From Bombyx mori (taxonomy: Eukaryota > Arthropoda > Insecta > Lepidoptera > Bombycidae), in the NCBI RefSeq assembly GCF_030269925.1, contig NC_085124.1, positions 14,570,001-14,634,000 on the forward strand: a DNA stretch of 64,000 bases, read 5' to 3'. Shown piece by piece: positions 33,362-44,071 of this stretch. The position numbers and the translations under genes were made by a program. The stretch's first letter is position 1. Every line of letters begins with the position of its first letter. The notes under the pieces were generated by a model. The model saw nothing but the letters and a program-made list of their open reading frames with translations, did not search any database and was not told where the DNA came from.

Positions 33362-33423
33362 AATACAACAAAAAAGTTCATTGTTATCAGTTTTGGCCTG
33401 ATTTTTAATTAATATTTACAATA

Positions 33424-33612
33424 GTTTGTGGTCATACGGATAAGACACTATTATCCGCCAGTTTCTGCCGCAAAACAATGTTCCAATTTCAAATATAAGA
33501 CAGTCGTAACCAGTATCAAACCCGTGTACATATGTGCTATGACTATTAGTAGAGTATTCTGTGAGCCGTCGCGGGTAAGTACCACCACTCCGGATATTTT
33601 TGTCCTGAAGTA
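33424..33612 (+). mobile_element. Bm1 SINE, strongly diverged
   Basis: TTTGTGGTCATACGGATAAG resembles the head. GTCGCGGGTAAGTACCACCA and CCTGAAGTAGTAA resemble the middle. The rest is eroded. Confidence 0.5.
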
Positions 33613-33616
33613 GTAA

Positions 33617-33914
33617 TAAATTTTTTTTTTTATTGCTTAGATGAGTGGACGAGCTCACAGCCCACCTGGTGTTAAGTGGTTACTGGAGCCCATGGACATC
33701 TACAACGTAAATGCGCCACCCACCTTTCGATATAAGTTCTAAGATCTCAGTATAGTTACAACGGCTGCCCCACCCTTCAAACCGAAACGCATTACTGTTT
33801 CACGGCAGAAATAGGCGGGGCTGTGATACCTACCCGTGCGGACTCACAAGAGGTCCTACCACCAGTAATTACGCAAATTATAATTTTGCGGGTTTCACTT
33901 TTATTACACGATTG
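33617..33914 (-). mobile_element. Bm1 SINE, 5'-truncated
   Basis: Poly-T, ATTGCTTAGATGAGTGG, and body through CCTACCACCAGTAATTACGC to TTTTATTACACGA. Confidence 0.92.
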
Positions 33915-34516
33915 TGTATTGTGGTGGGGCGATCAGGCAATATATTCGAGCGCATCGGGGTAGCATTCATTCTCGGTAGAGAGCTGAAAGTGTAAACGCG
34001 ATCACTGTAAATTACTCTGTAACTGAAAACTGGAAATAAATACAAGCTAGTGTAAAGTGACCTATTATTTAAATCCTACTGACCTAAGCCCTTTATTAAA
34101 TTGTTGATATCTATGGATTCCGCAAATAAGCCTCAAATTTGAGTGCAGCAATTTCGATATGTATCTACAGTAGACAAAACGTAGGCAAGGAGTTAATAAT
34201 CAGCATCAGAGGTCTTAGCGTGTATAGTAACGTTCCCAAGTGGGAAAACGACTAAGAATGAAGTACACTAAGATCTTTACCGGCACACATCCGAGTTACG
34301 TCTTGCCGGATAAATTTTACAACTAAACCGACCCGTTTCCAGGCTTAACGTGGAAATTTTACGGTTTGCGTAAAATCCTGAAGCTCGCGATCATGTAGCG
34401 GAAAGCCTCGTGCACATTTCCGGATATCAGAATGTTTTTTTTTCTAAGTTACATTATAAGAGTAAGCTAGGGGAAACATTGTAATATTTAAAAATATTAT
34501 ATCGTTAATTTTTTCT
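33915..34516. other. No recognised feature
   Basis: Mixed composition; no ORF or repeat that I can support. Confidence 0.4.
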
Positions 34517-34522
34517 AGTATT

Positions 34523-34612
34523 TACTGGTGGTAGGACCTCTAGCACGGTCCGCTTAGATGGGTGAACGAGCTCACAGCCCGTGCGAACTCACAAGAGGTC
34601 CTACCACCAGTA
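34523..34612. repeat. Fold-back made of Bm1 pieces
   Basis: The 19-bp arms TACTGGTGGTAGGACCTCT (34523-34541) and its exact reverse complement (34594-34612) flank a loop. The loop contains a piece of reversed Bm1 tail (GCTTAGATGGGTGAACGAGC). The stem extends inward through CACGG/CCGTG. Confidence 0.9.
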
Positions 34613-34817
34613 AACCTGTACCACCACCCTGCTTATTTCTGCCGTGTAGCAGTAATGCGTTTCGGTTCGAAGGGCGGGGCAGCCGTTGCAACTATACAGA
34701 TACCTTAGAACTTATATCTCAAGGTGGGTGACGCATTTACGTTGTAGATGTCTATGGGCTCCAGTAACCACTTAACACCAGGTGGGCTGTGAGCTCGTCC
34801 TCCCATCTAAGCAATAA
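34613..34817 (+). mobile_element. Bm1 SINE, 3' half
   Basis: CCTGTACCACCACCCTGCTT to CATCTAAGCAATAAAAAAAA. It is continuous with the fold-back on its left. Its 3' part lies in the first copy of a 216-bp tandem duplication. Confidence 0.9.
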
Positions 34818-35127
34818 AAAAAAGTGGAGTATTTTATTTATAGGATGGAACGGGTCAAACTTGTGGTTCAGAAATCGGGATATAATTAAAAATCAAACAA
34901 AAACCATACCTACAGATACCTTAGAACTTATATCTCAAGGTGGGTGACGCATTTACGTTGTAGATGTCTATGGGCTCCAGTAACCACTTAACACCAGGTG
35001 GGCTGTGAGCTCGTCCTCCCATCTAAGCAATAAAAAAAAGTGGAGTATTTTATTTATAGGATGGAACGGGTCAAACTTGTGGTTCAGAAATCGGGATATA
35101 ATTAAAAATCAAACAAAAACCATACCT
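34696..35127 (+). repeat. Tandem duplication, 2 x 216 bp
   Basis: Copy 1 is 34696-34911 and copy 2 is 34912-35127. Each has the Bm1 3' end from ACAGATACCTTAG plus about 95 bp of downstream sequence ending ACCATACCT. By eye the copies have no differences. Confidence 0.93.
34912..35036 (+). mobile_element. Bm1 SINE 3' end (duplicate)
   Basis: The second copy of the Bm1 tail, generated by the 216-bp tandem duplication rather than by retroposition. Confidence 0.9.
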
Positions 35128-35149
35128 GAAATGATTCATCCGACCGATT

Positions 35150-35620
35150 TCGGCCATGGCGACCACTTTGACTCCTATCCGTCGGTTTTGCGCTCGTGCG
35201 CTCGAAGATGGCTTATATAGCCTATATTCGCAGCAAAACTCCTTGCGCATTGAGGGCACGTGAGCACGCCGTTCTTATAATTATAGGTTATGGCAGCAGG
35301 AGGGCGGGCCTTCAACTGGTCGCATTTGTAATCAAGGGCAGCTTTACGCTGATCCTCGAACTCGCGTACTTTGCTGTTCACTATCCTGCCCCATTCTGGT
35401 CACTGTGCTGCCAAGCGCTCCCATCGAGAGGGCTCTATATCACATCTCTTCATGTGTCGTTTCACGACATCCTTGTACCGCAGGAGCTGTCCGCCATGCT
35501 TTCGCTTGCCGTCCTGCAGTTCAGAGAAGAAGATGCGCTTCGCCACTCTTTCCTCCGCCATGCGTCATACATGACCGCACCACCGAACCTGCCGACGCAT
35601 TAAACAGGTCTCAATGCTAC
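35150..35620 (-). pseudogene. LINE C-terminus with C2H2-like finger, broken
   Basis: The minus strand reads RQVRWCGHV, then after a frameshift [20 protein letters not shown] and [18 protein letters not shown], an in-frame stop, then NSKVREFEDQRKAALDYKCD. It ends with a finger, CPQCARSFAANIGYISHLRA H. A basic segment plus a terminal C2H2 finger after the RT is typical of one group of insect LINEs. One frameshift and one stop mark it as dead. The 68-codon ORF at 35175-35381 is only its tail and not a zinc-finger gene. Confidence 0.75.
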
Positions 35621-35730
35621 CAACATTGGCACATCCTGAATTGGCACCTGAAATAACTATGCATTAAAGTGGAATTCAATTGACTCTGTGACCGTGATTC
35701 GCTGTTTTATCAGTATCTGATTAATATCGG

Positions 35731-35856
35731 TATGGAGAGTACTTAACGGTAGCCAGTGGCTTGGCTCTGCCTCTGACATTGCTGACGTCCATGGGCGACG
35801 GTAGCCACTCACCATCAGGTGGGCCGTATACCCATCTGCCTACAAGGACACTAAAA
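35731..35856 (+). mobile_element. Jockey-like LINE 3' tail
   Basis: TGGAGAGTACTTAACGGTAG, CTGACGTCCATGGGCGACGG and CACCATCAGGTGGGCCGTAT, ending in ACACTAAAAAAATT. It matches 41690-41765. Confidence 0.85.
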
Positions 35857-36311
35857 AAATTAAATAGAAATCTGATATCACTAATCACTTTCTCTCTTAG
35901 TCAATGATGAGTTAGTTCACTAGAGTCCAGATTCGTTAGAGTTCAGTTTTTCATGTTGGTCCTGTGCATAAAAATAACGGCGGGAAAAGTATTCACGCCT
36001 AAACATTTTTCTTATATTGTTCAGTAAGACGTCACTGTTGTTTCAAAAAAAAGTAGTGCTGAAAAAGGTGTGGTTAATTTGAAATTTGAAAATTGTGGAA
36101 TACTTTAGTGGCTATTTAAACTTTAGTGGACTATTGAGATGAGTCCGAGAAATAAACCACTTGTGCACTTTCGCAGATACTAAGCCCTTAGTAAACTATA
36201 ATTTTTATATGTTTAAATCTGAAACAAGAAAATAAAACAACTCACATAACTTCATTTCGGGCTTATTCGCCAAAAAGTCTGCTAAATCGTTGTTCAAAAT
36301 ATTCATTTATA
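35857..36311. other. No recognised feature
   Basis: AT-rich DNA. Confidence 0.4.
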
Positions 36312-36595
36312 TCCATAAAAATTAATTGTTGTTCGTTAGTTTCGCTAAAACTCGAGAACGGCTGGACCGATTTGGCTAATTTTGGTCTTGAATTATTTGT
36401 GGAAGTCCAGAGAAGGTTTAAAAGGTAGATGAATATGAAAATACTCGAAAATAAATAAAAATAACAATTTTGTTTTCCCATTGACGTGTCCCCTGTCGGA
36501 CGGATTTCTTTTGTTTGTTTTAAGTTTATTTTATACAAAAGTTTACATCATTTATTTATCTATTGAGGCACTACGAAGTCTGCCGGGTCAGCTAG
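36312..36595 (+). mobile_element. Helitron-like non-autonomous element
   Basis: The probable 5' end is TCCATAAAAATTAATTG preceded by A. It then has AACTCGAGAACGGCTGGACC and ends GCCGGGTCAGCTAG followed by T. It belongs to the same family as the reversed element at 51260-51502. The antisense 91-codon frame over it (36263-36538) is not a gene. Confidence 0.75.
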
Positions 36596-37091
36596 TGTTC
36601 AATATTTATGCAATCTGTGATTAAATTACAGATCAATAAAAACATAGCTATAGTAATTGCTAAAACCAAAACATAGCATTAATAGCGTCTATGCGATATA
36701 GCAAACAAATACAAGCCTAGAATGTTAGAACAAAGTTAAGGTACCTCAAACAAGGTAGCGTTCGCTTCATTTAGTTCGTTATCTCTGAACTCACATCTCA
36801 AAGCCTTGACGAGTGTCATTTGAGTCAGAAGCCAAAGACATTTAAGTGGATTTCACTCCGTCACGGAAGTCTGTTCTGTAGGGTTTCGATTTGACAAATT
36901 GATTGATTGATTGATTTCCAATTTTGTGATTCGAATTGTTTGTGTTCGAAAAATTGTGGAAATGCTTCAGCTATTATTGTTAAACCTCTCATTTTAAAAA
37001 TCACCATAGCCCATAGACGCTTTAAGCCTTCTATTTGATTACAATTAAGACTATCTCATGGTGAATTATAGTGATCCATGTATAACCTAAT
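36596..37091. other. No recognised feature
   Basis: Contains a (TTGA)4 run at 36898-36916; otherwise nothing is supported. Confidence 0.4.
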
Positions 37092-37289
37092 TGCCTCCAC
37101 CCACATTGAGATATGAGTTCTAAGGTCTCAGTATAGTTACAACGGCTGCCCCACTCTTCAAACCGAAACGCATTACTGCTTCATAGCTGAAATAAGCAAT
37201 GTGGTGGTACCTATCCGTGCGGACTCACAAGAGGTCCCACCACCAGTAATTACGCAAATTATTATTTTTCGGGTTTGATTTTTTTAATT
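37092..37289 (-). mobile_element. Bm1 SINE, both ends missing
   Basis: CCTCCACCCACATTGAGATA through GGTCCCACCACCAGTAATTA to TTTTCGGGTTTGATTTTTT. The tail region and the tRNA-like head are absent. Confidence 0.88.
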
Positions 37290-37321
37290 TTTTTATTTAT
37301 AACTTCTTATACTAGAAAGTA

Positions 37322-37545
37322 TAAAGGCGGACTTAATGCCATAGGCATTCTCTAACAGTCTACCTTAGGGGAGTGAAGAGATGAAGCTTGGTAGGTGTAG
37401 TGTGAAGGTGATATTACTTAAACATATGTGTATATATAACATACATAATATTTATAGATACAAATACTCGTACTTAAATAAATACATATACATAAATATA
37501 TAGATATACATATCATAAATATATACATATATAAACAAATATTAT
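37322..37545. repeat. Dispersed repeat fragment plus ATAC-rich microsatellite
   Basis: 37322-37405 (GGCGGACTTAATGCCATAGG onward) resembles 3027-3097. From about 37425 the sequence is imperfect ATAC/ATAT simple repeat. Confidence 0.55.
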
Positions 37546-37763
37546 CAATTAGATGACTCTGCTAACTCTCTGCTGCTTTTTTACACGTTGTTATGTATGT
37601 ACCTCAAACCGCGTACATTATGTCTAGAGATCAAGACCCCTATTATGATGCTACACCATCGTCCAGTATCGCATCGTATTCAGTACGGTGCAAATCTGAT
37701 TCGAAACAAGAAATTCCAAGGACATCGCAAATCCATCCTGAGCCTATGAACTGTAGCAGAGCA

Positions 37764-38543
37764 GATTAACTCGAGGATAAACTCCAATTGAAGCAGAGCT
37801 GTATTCTAAACATTAAATTCTTTTTACTGCCACTCCTGAACGAATATAAAAAGCGAGGCGTTGCTCAATAAAATGCTCTGGTAAATAAATTCCGAATGCA
37901 CTAGCTGTAATCCTGAAATCAAAACCGGCGTCATTAAATTAATTCCCGTGAAATTATCTAGACTTTTCCATCTTTACTAACATAAAACGGATATAAAGTG
38001 TGTCCGTTATTAAGCTATTGCATAGATTTTATCGCGGGCCTTGAGCGCGGCGACCGAATCATGAAATTCCGTAACGAAAAAAACCTTACACCCCTCACTC
38101 CGCCTACCATGTAGCTCGCGTTCAACACATTCACACGTTGCGCTTGTGTACGATTAACTCGAGGATAAACTCCAATTGAAGCAGAGCTGTATTCTAAAAA
38201 TTAAATTCTTTTTACTGCCACTTCTGAACGAATATAAAAAGCGAGGCGTTGCTCAATAAAATGCTCTGGTAAATACGTTCCGAATGCACTAGCTGTAATC
38301 CTGAAATCAAAACCGGCGTCATTAAATTAATTCCCGTGAAATTATCTAGACTTTTCCATCTTTACTAACATAAAACGGATATAAAGTGTGTCCGTTATTA
38401 AGCTATTGCATAGATTTTATCGCGGGCTTTGAGCGCGACTTGAGAGCGGAATCATGAAATTCCGTAACGAAAAAAACCTAACACCCCTCACTCCGCTTAC
38501 CATGTAGCTCGCATTCAACACATTCACACGTTGCGCTTGTGTA
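37764..38543 (+). repeat. Tandem direct duplication, ~388 bp x 2
   Basis: Copy 1 is 37764-38151 and copy 2 is 38152-38543, both starting GATTAACTCGAGGATAAACT and ending CGCTTGTGTA. They differ at a handful of positions and one small indel near GGGCCTTGAGCGCGG versus GGGCTTTGAGCGCGACTTG. The right part of each unit is the left end of the repeat family described at 38395. Confidence 0.93.
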
Positions 38544-38806
38544 GTGTTTGTGAATAAGCGCGTGGCGTGACGTCACACTGCATGCGCATCATGTAAAGTC
38601 TGCCCATCTCTCTCTCGCGCGGTCTAGCTTATGAGTATGAAGGGGACAGTTAAGGTTTTGCTTTTATTAATGTTTAATATAGCGTGGTCTTGTTTTAGTA
38701 TTGTTTTAATATTAAATTATCATAGTCTAATTATAATATAATTGCATAAGATGATAAAAAATGTTATGCAATAGCTTTACCGCGGCAGTTCCCGAGTGCC
38801 ACACGT
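38395..38806 (+). mobile_element. Repeat element with TATTGCATA inverted ends (copy A)
   Basis: The left end has TTAAGCTATTGCATAG and the right end, reversed, GTAAAGCTATTGCATAAC, an inverted repeat of about 14 bases. The middle is CpG-rich (GCGTGGCGTGACGTCACACT, CTCTCTCGCGCGGTCTAGC). The same element lies inverted at 54862-55280, and homology continues past the inverted repeat into GGCACTC..GA.CTGCCGCGG. No transposase is present. It is probably a MITE-like or solo-terminal element. Confidence 0.65.
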
Positions 38807-38808
38807 TT

Positions 38809-38955
38809 GTTTTTTTATTGATTAGATTTGTGGACGAGCTCACAGCCAACCAGGTGAGATGTGGTTACTGGAGCCGATATATATCTACAACGTAAATGCC
38901 GCCATCCACCTTATGAGTATTATTAGTTCTAAGGTCTCAGTATAGTTACTGTATA
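38809..38955 (-). mobile_element. Bm1 SINE 3' third, diverged
   Basis: TTTTTTTATTGATTAGATTT, ACGAGCTCACAGCCAACCAG, to GGTCTCAGTATAGTTACTG. It abuts the repeat ending at 38806. Confidence 0.8.
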
Positions 38956-38984
38956 TTTAGTTTTTATAGTTAGTTGTATATTGA

Positions 38985-39215
38985 ACATTTTGATTGCACC
39001 AGTTGGATAGACGTATTCATGGCCTACATGCTTTTAAACAGTTATATGTATGAGTCCATAGACATCAGACACTATGCTACATGACATCACCGTTTCTATT
39101 TTATTGTACATATAGCAGGAGTCCAATATTTAAAGAGGAGTATCTGATTGCTTCGCGGCCAAAATAGCCGGGATGGTGGTAACTGGCTGGTACGGACGTC
39201 CAGTACGTTTCAACA
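38985..39215 (-). mobile_element. Bm1 SINE, strongly diverged
   Basis: GAGTCCATAGACATCAGACA, then CTGATTGCTTCGCGGCCAAA, ATAGCCGGGATGGTGGTAAC and GGTACGGACGTCC keep the reversed Bm1 order despite heavy divergence. Confidence 0.5.
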
Positions 39216-40937
39216 CTAGGAAATATTGCTTGGCGTTGAATTATGCTAGTATGATACTCGGAGAACGGTATTGCCCATTCTCAAGCACCACACACTATTC
39301 TGCCACAACAGATTCTCATTTCGCATTTAATATTGTCCTTAACCAAAATTTTATAAAGAATAACAAATTTCCGAAACACTTAATTAAAACGTGAATAAAG
39401 CTAACCTGTAAACGAGTTTTTAATCAAACCTAAAGTATTCCTTAAGATAACATCTCTGTTAAAAGATTTATTCAATAAACTCGAAAAACAAACCCCTTTC
39501 TTAAAGGTAATGATTTTTTTGCCTTCATCCAATGTCAACAGCGAACAGAAGGTTCTTTTCAAATATAAAATAAAACTGGGAAGTATTGTTCTCGTCGTCA
39601 CAATTCATCAAATTATCCGGAGAACGGAATCGTTCATGCGATCTTAATTATTGGGCAAAAAATTGGGAGGTGATTCGGTTTTTTCGCCGAGGAAAGGAAT
39701 AATAGCTTCAGAGCTATTTTTCTGCCATTAAAAATTGTAGGTCAATTTTTTTTAGATCTTAACCTAATTCTGTATCTGTATTATTTTTCAATTAAAAAAG
39801 AAATTTAACTAGTGCAAAATAAGACAAGTAAATTGTATTTAAAATGTTTGATCCTGATGTAAGGTGTCCGGATAGACACCATATTATTATCGTGAATGCC
39901 ACTAACACCTTAACACATAAGATTGACATGTCAATGACACCTGAATTGTAACAAAGGTATAATTCGGGACCTAAACTAGGGCGTTAAGTTAGAAATCATG
40001 TAAAGATACTCCTACTACAGACAGATATTTTTAAATTGCCAATAGTGGCAGACGAGCCTATATTGGCACTGTCACGCTCGTAGCTCGGTCGCGCTGGCTA
40101 GCGTAAAAGTCAAACCTCGTATAAAGAAGGTCAAGTTAAAGCGATTGTGAAAGACCTTGGAGTGGAGTTTTAGAAGTAGAAGCAGCAGTAGCAAAGGAAT
40201 ACCTTGGGGAAAGTGCTAGTGCTCTGACCTTTTGCACACAATGATTTCGTCACCGCAGATGTAACTTATAATCACTGTATTCGTAGTCACGGATTGGGAC
40301 CTTATTCCTGGCAAGGCTTTAAAACTATATAAACAAAAAATATCATCGTGCAGCGTCATTTTTTTTTAAAGGGATTTTATGACCTGGTAACCTGGATTTT
40401 AAGACCTTTAAGTCATGTCTTATTTTAATTTATATTCTTATTTTATGAAAAATGATAGTATGAAGTGAAATTAAATGAAGATGATTAATTTGAGACAATA
40501 ATCAACTGGGATGAAATTATTTGAAATGAGATGAAATGACATATCATCCCATAGGATGAAATATAATCTCAGTAAAATGGTGGTTGCAGCGTCATAGAGG
40601 AGCCTCACATGCAGATAGCATTCGTTGACCAGATGCGTCCGAATAAAACATATGTACCTATTTTCAACCCTAGTCTTTGAGTCCCTACTACGCGTCGAAA
40701 TTCAACAAACGTTCGTCCAAAAATACAACGCGTCCCAAATCCCTTTGACGCTCTTCAAAAAACAACAGCCGCAGTAGAGTATATTTTTCGTTTTTGTATA
40801 GCATTGAGGCATAAACTAGTCGGGTATAGGATATTTCATGGCACAGTATTAAGAGCTGCGGTTCCGGAAAAGAATATGCAAAGATATCAGTCCAACTGTG
40901 TTGATTGATGAAAATTTCTCATAGTTAAGTTTCGAAG
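39216..40937. other. About 1.7 kb without an identified feature
   Basis: Short open frames exist at 39173-39601 but none has a recognisable motif. Composition is AT-rich. Confidence 0.45.
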
Positions 40938-41322
40938 TCGTCGCGGCCCAAAGGCTACCAATTTTTCTAATGAAATACTTACTTAATTGACAAATGTTCA
41001 CGATTGACTTCCACGGTGAAGGAATAACATCGTGTATTAAAAATTAAACCCGCAAAATTATAATATAATTTGCGTAATTACTAGTGGTAGGACGTCTTGT
41101 GAGTCCGTACGGGTAGGAACCACCACCTGCCTATTCCTGCCGTGAAGCAGTAATGCGTTTCGGTTCGAGGGGGGGGGGCTTGTACTTATACCTTAGAACT
41201 TATGTCTCAAGGTAGGTGGCGACATTTACTTTGTTTACTTTGTAGATGTTTATGGGCTCCGGTAACCACTTAAAATCAGGTGGTCCGTGAGCTTGTTCAC
41301 CTACCAAAGCATTAATAAAAAA
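40938..41322 (+). mobile_element. Bm1 SINE with deletion in the tRNA-like head
   Basis: GTCGTCGCGGCCCAAAGG jumps directly to CTACCAATTTTTCTAATG, removing about 60 bp including the B box. The body and a mutated tail (CAAAGCATTAATAAAAA) follow. Without a B box it is unlikely to be Pol III competent. Confidence 0.88.
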
Positions 41323-41399
41323 TGTTAAATATTTAAAAGTCACAAAGCACTGGTCCACACCCAGTACTAATTACTATTAATTCACTTCACTCCTCTATT

Positions 41400-41830
41400 T
41401 CTCATACTATTATTTCGCCTCAGATACCCTTCGGTTTGTATTGCTTCGAACCCTAAACTTCAACTTCTTGTTACTCATAATAGTTCTCGCTTATAATACT
41501 ATATGCCACACTCTCGCACCTCCCGCCATCGGAGCAGACTTCATCCATATTATCTGGAACCGCTGCGTTCATCAACAGTGCGTTTCCAAAGATCTTTTTT
41601 GCCACGTACCATCCGGCTTTGGAATGAACTCCCCTACACGGTGTTTTCCGAGCGCTATGACATGTCCTTCTTCAAACGAGGCTTGTGGAGAGTACTTAAT
41701 GGTAGGCAGCGGCTTGGCTCTGCCCCTCGCATTGCTGACATCCATGAGCGACGGTGACCACTAACCTCTCAACTATTCTGTTTCATTAATCTATTCCGCA
41801 TACTATGGTGTTATTGCACTAGATAAAAAA
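41400..41830 (+). pseudogene. Jockey-like LINE C-terminus and 3'UTR
   Basis: Frame 41503-41757 reads SRLHPYYLEPLRSSTVRFQR, SFLPRTIRLWNELPYTVFSE, RYDMSFFKRGLWRVLNGRQR and stops after IADIHERR. The pattern SF.P.T.RLWN.LP..VF...YD..FK is the conserved C-terminus of jockey/CR1-group LINEs. The tail then loses its canonical poly-A. The copy is truncated at both ends. Its end defines the LINE tail family found elsewhere in the window. Confidence 0.8.
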
Positions 41831-43007
41831 AACCATCTTGACACTGTTGCCACCTCTTTAATGAGTCTGACATTATTTGGTTATTTTCAAAGAAGGAAGT
41901 TCTAATCATAGGCTTCCCTATGTTCTTTTAATAATATTTTAAACAATTACTTAGGCTTTGCAAATTAAGGTTCAATCCACCAGAAAGCATTCAATACGTC
42001 AACTTTAATCAAAGAAAAATCTTTCAGTGAAGATGACAGATCTACATTCTAACCAAATGAAAGCCCAATTCTATAATTAAACTCCGAAACGTGAATTCCC
42101 TAAATTTCTCAAAAAAAAAAAACCAAGTTTTTGTGTCTCCAGTACAATTCACTTTGAGTTCTCTGTAGATTGTAGAAAATTCTAATCACAATTGCGCAAC
42201 AGAATTTTTCGGTGAAAACGATGGGGTTCCGCGGAATCCTTAAAGGACGATAATTTTCCTTTTATACGTTTCTCATTGGCCTTGACCCCGATCTGTCTGC
42301 GGCCGTAATTTGGCCCGACACCGTGCAGAATTGATGTTTAGTTCTGCTAATGACAATGTTTCCTTTTGTTAATTGTAGCCGTAAAAAAACGATGAAAATT
42401 TTAATGATTTTCGGTGAGATAATTTCTTTATCGTCCTAGATGGGCAGAGAAGCTGATAGCACAGGCTTGGTAATCGGTTACTGAAACATCAGTCAGGTCA
42501 GAAACATCATAGCGTTAATGCCCCTTAAAACTGAAGTCAAAAGCACATTGAATATTGGAATAAAGGCTTGTGCTGAAATAAACAGGATGGTAGTATGTAG
42601 ACATTTGGGTTTTGTATTACCAGCAAACTTTTATATGTTGATAGTTTTGTTTCGGAATAATATTCAAACGAATTTCATAAGGAAATTATTGAAGTTGTTA
42701 AAAGAAGAAAAGAAAAGAAATTGCGGTGCTTTTATTGTGTAGTACCTAGATTGGTTAGTAAGCTGAGTGATGAGCTGAAAACTAAAATTAGTTTCTTCAA
42801 TAAGTATAAGCTGAGACTTGGACTTTGTTAATGTACTTTGATGATCAACTACAGTGGGGATACATATGGAGATAGGCGTTGTTTTGTAAGAAAATTATAC
42901 TTAAAACTCATATCTTAATGTAGGTGGCGGCATTATCGTCTATGAAATCCGGGAACTACCTGGTAGATCCGGAACTTGATCACACAAAAATGAATTGAAA
43001 GATGTGT
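41831..43007. other. No recognised gene
   Basis: An open frame at 42518-42742 is unrecognised. 42896-42950 (ACTCATATCTTAATGTAGGT) is a possible Bm1 scrap. Confidence 0.4.
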
Positions 43008-43341
43008 GGTTCGTGGGACACCGGATAGGAACGAAAATAATTATTGAGATATACATTTTTTATTATGATTTTTTTATTGATAAAAATAAATAAAAACTAC
43101 TTTACAAAGTTATCAACTTTATTTTATTTACAATGATTTATAAAAAATAAATAATAATAATATAAAGAAACAGCTATTTATATAAATAATAATAATAATG
43201 ACCGTCATCACGTAGACTATACATTATACACTGTATAGCCATCATACTAAGACTATACATAAATAGTAAAAATCTTACGTTACGGACGTTTTTTCCCGGT
43301 TAGGGTACCCATCCGCATCGTCCCATAAGGAACTTTGTTCC
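43008..43341 (-). repeat. Dispersed repeat with palindromic end (copy 2, inverted)
   Basis: Read in reverse it starts TTGGAACAAAGTTCCTTATG followed by GGGTACCCTAACCGGG, as at 30990 and 63053. It ends TCGTTCCTATCCGGTGTCCC, ACGAACCACACATC, as at 63432-63465. The middle differs: (AAT)n-rich instead of the 47-bp units. Confidence 0.7.
43155..43200. repeat. (AAT)n-rich simple sequence
   Basis: Runs of AATAAT units inside the repeat above. Confidence 0.7.
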
Positions 43342-44003
43342 AAAAAAAAGCGTGTTTGCAGAAACACTCCCATAACTTGAAAAGTGAAACTGACTATTGC
43401 TTCGTTACAAAATCAGCAAGATGATATTGCATACAATTGCCTATCATTGGTAAGTGTACTTGCAATTATGTTTTATGTACTAAAATTTAATTAACATTTA
43501 CTTGCTGAAAAGCGGCCTCATGTAAATGAAATTCACCTTTCACTTACAAAAATATTTTTCAAACGAGCCCGATGTTCTTTGATGTGAACCAAACAATAAA
43601 ATCAATTACAAAATTTCAAAAGCAACTCGATCCCAGAACAAAAGTTAAAAAAAAAAAAACAAATTTTAAATTTAAACAATTTCCACGTTCAGGGTCTGAT
43701 GAAACCTTTTCCGAATTTTAATTTTCATTCCTCACCGGCCGAGAACCGAACTTCGGCAATGCCGTTGGCAGTCCTTCATTTTAATAAGAACCATTTTAAA
43801 GGGATCGTTCGCGGTAAAGGGATTTTGTTTATGGCCCATTAATGAATTTCGGCGCGGTATGATTCCGAGCTCTTTCATTCATACATTAATTCGACGCTGT
43901 TATTCAAAAAAGAACTAACGACTTTTTATTTTGTTTCAAATTATTGGTAACAACAGTTTCTTTGGGCTGTACTCCTTTTTTAAGATGATCGTAGAAGCTT
44001 TAA
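43342..44003. other. No recognised feature
   Basis: AT-rich DNA. Confidence 0.4.
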
Positions 44004-44071
44004 AGTCGTCGTGGCCTAAAGGATAAGACATCCGGTGCATTCGTATCTAGCGATGCACCGATGTTCGAATC
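44004..44071 (+). mobile_element. Bm1 SINE head (left of LINE insertion)
   Basis: AGTCGTCGTGGCCTAAAGGA (A-box region) through GATGTTCGAATC (B-box region). It is cut by a 20-base poly-T, the reversed A tail of the LINE. The Bm1 resumes at 46594 after loss of about 160 bp. Confidence 0.92.

Noticed and set aside
35175..35381. Stand-alone C2H2 zinc-finger gene
   Set aside because: The finger is the C-terminal tail of a broken LINE ORF traced upstream through a stop and a frameshift.
36263..36538. 91-residue protein gene
   Set aside because: It is antisense to a Helitron-like element whose ends fit TC/CTAG between A and T.
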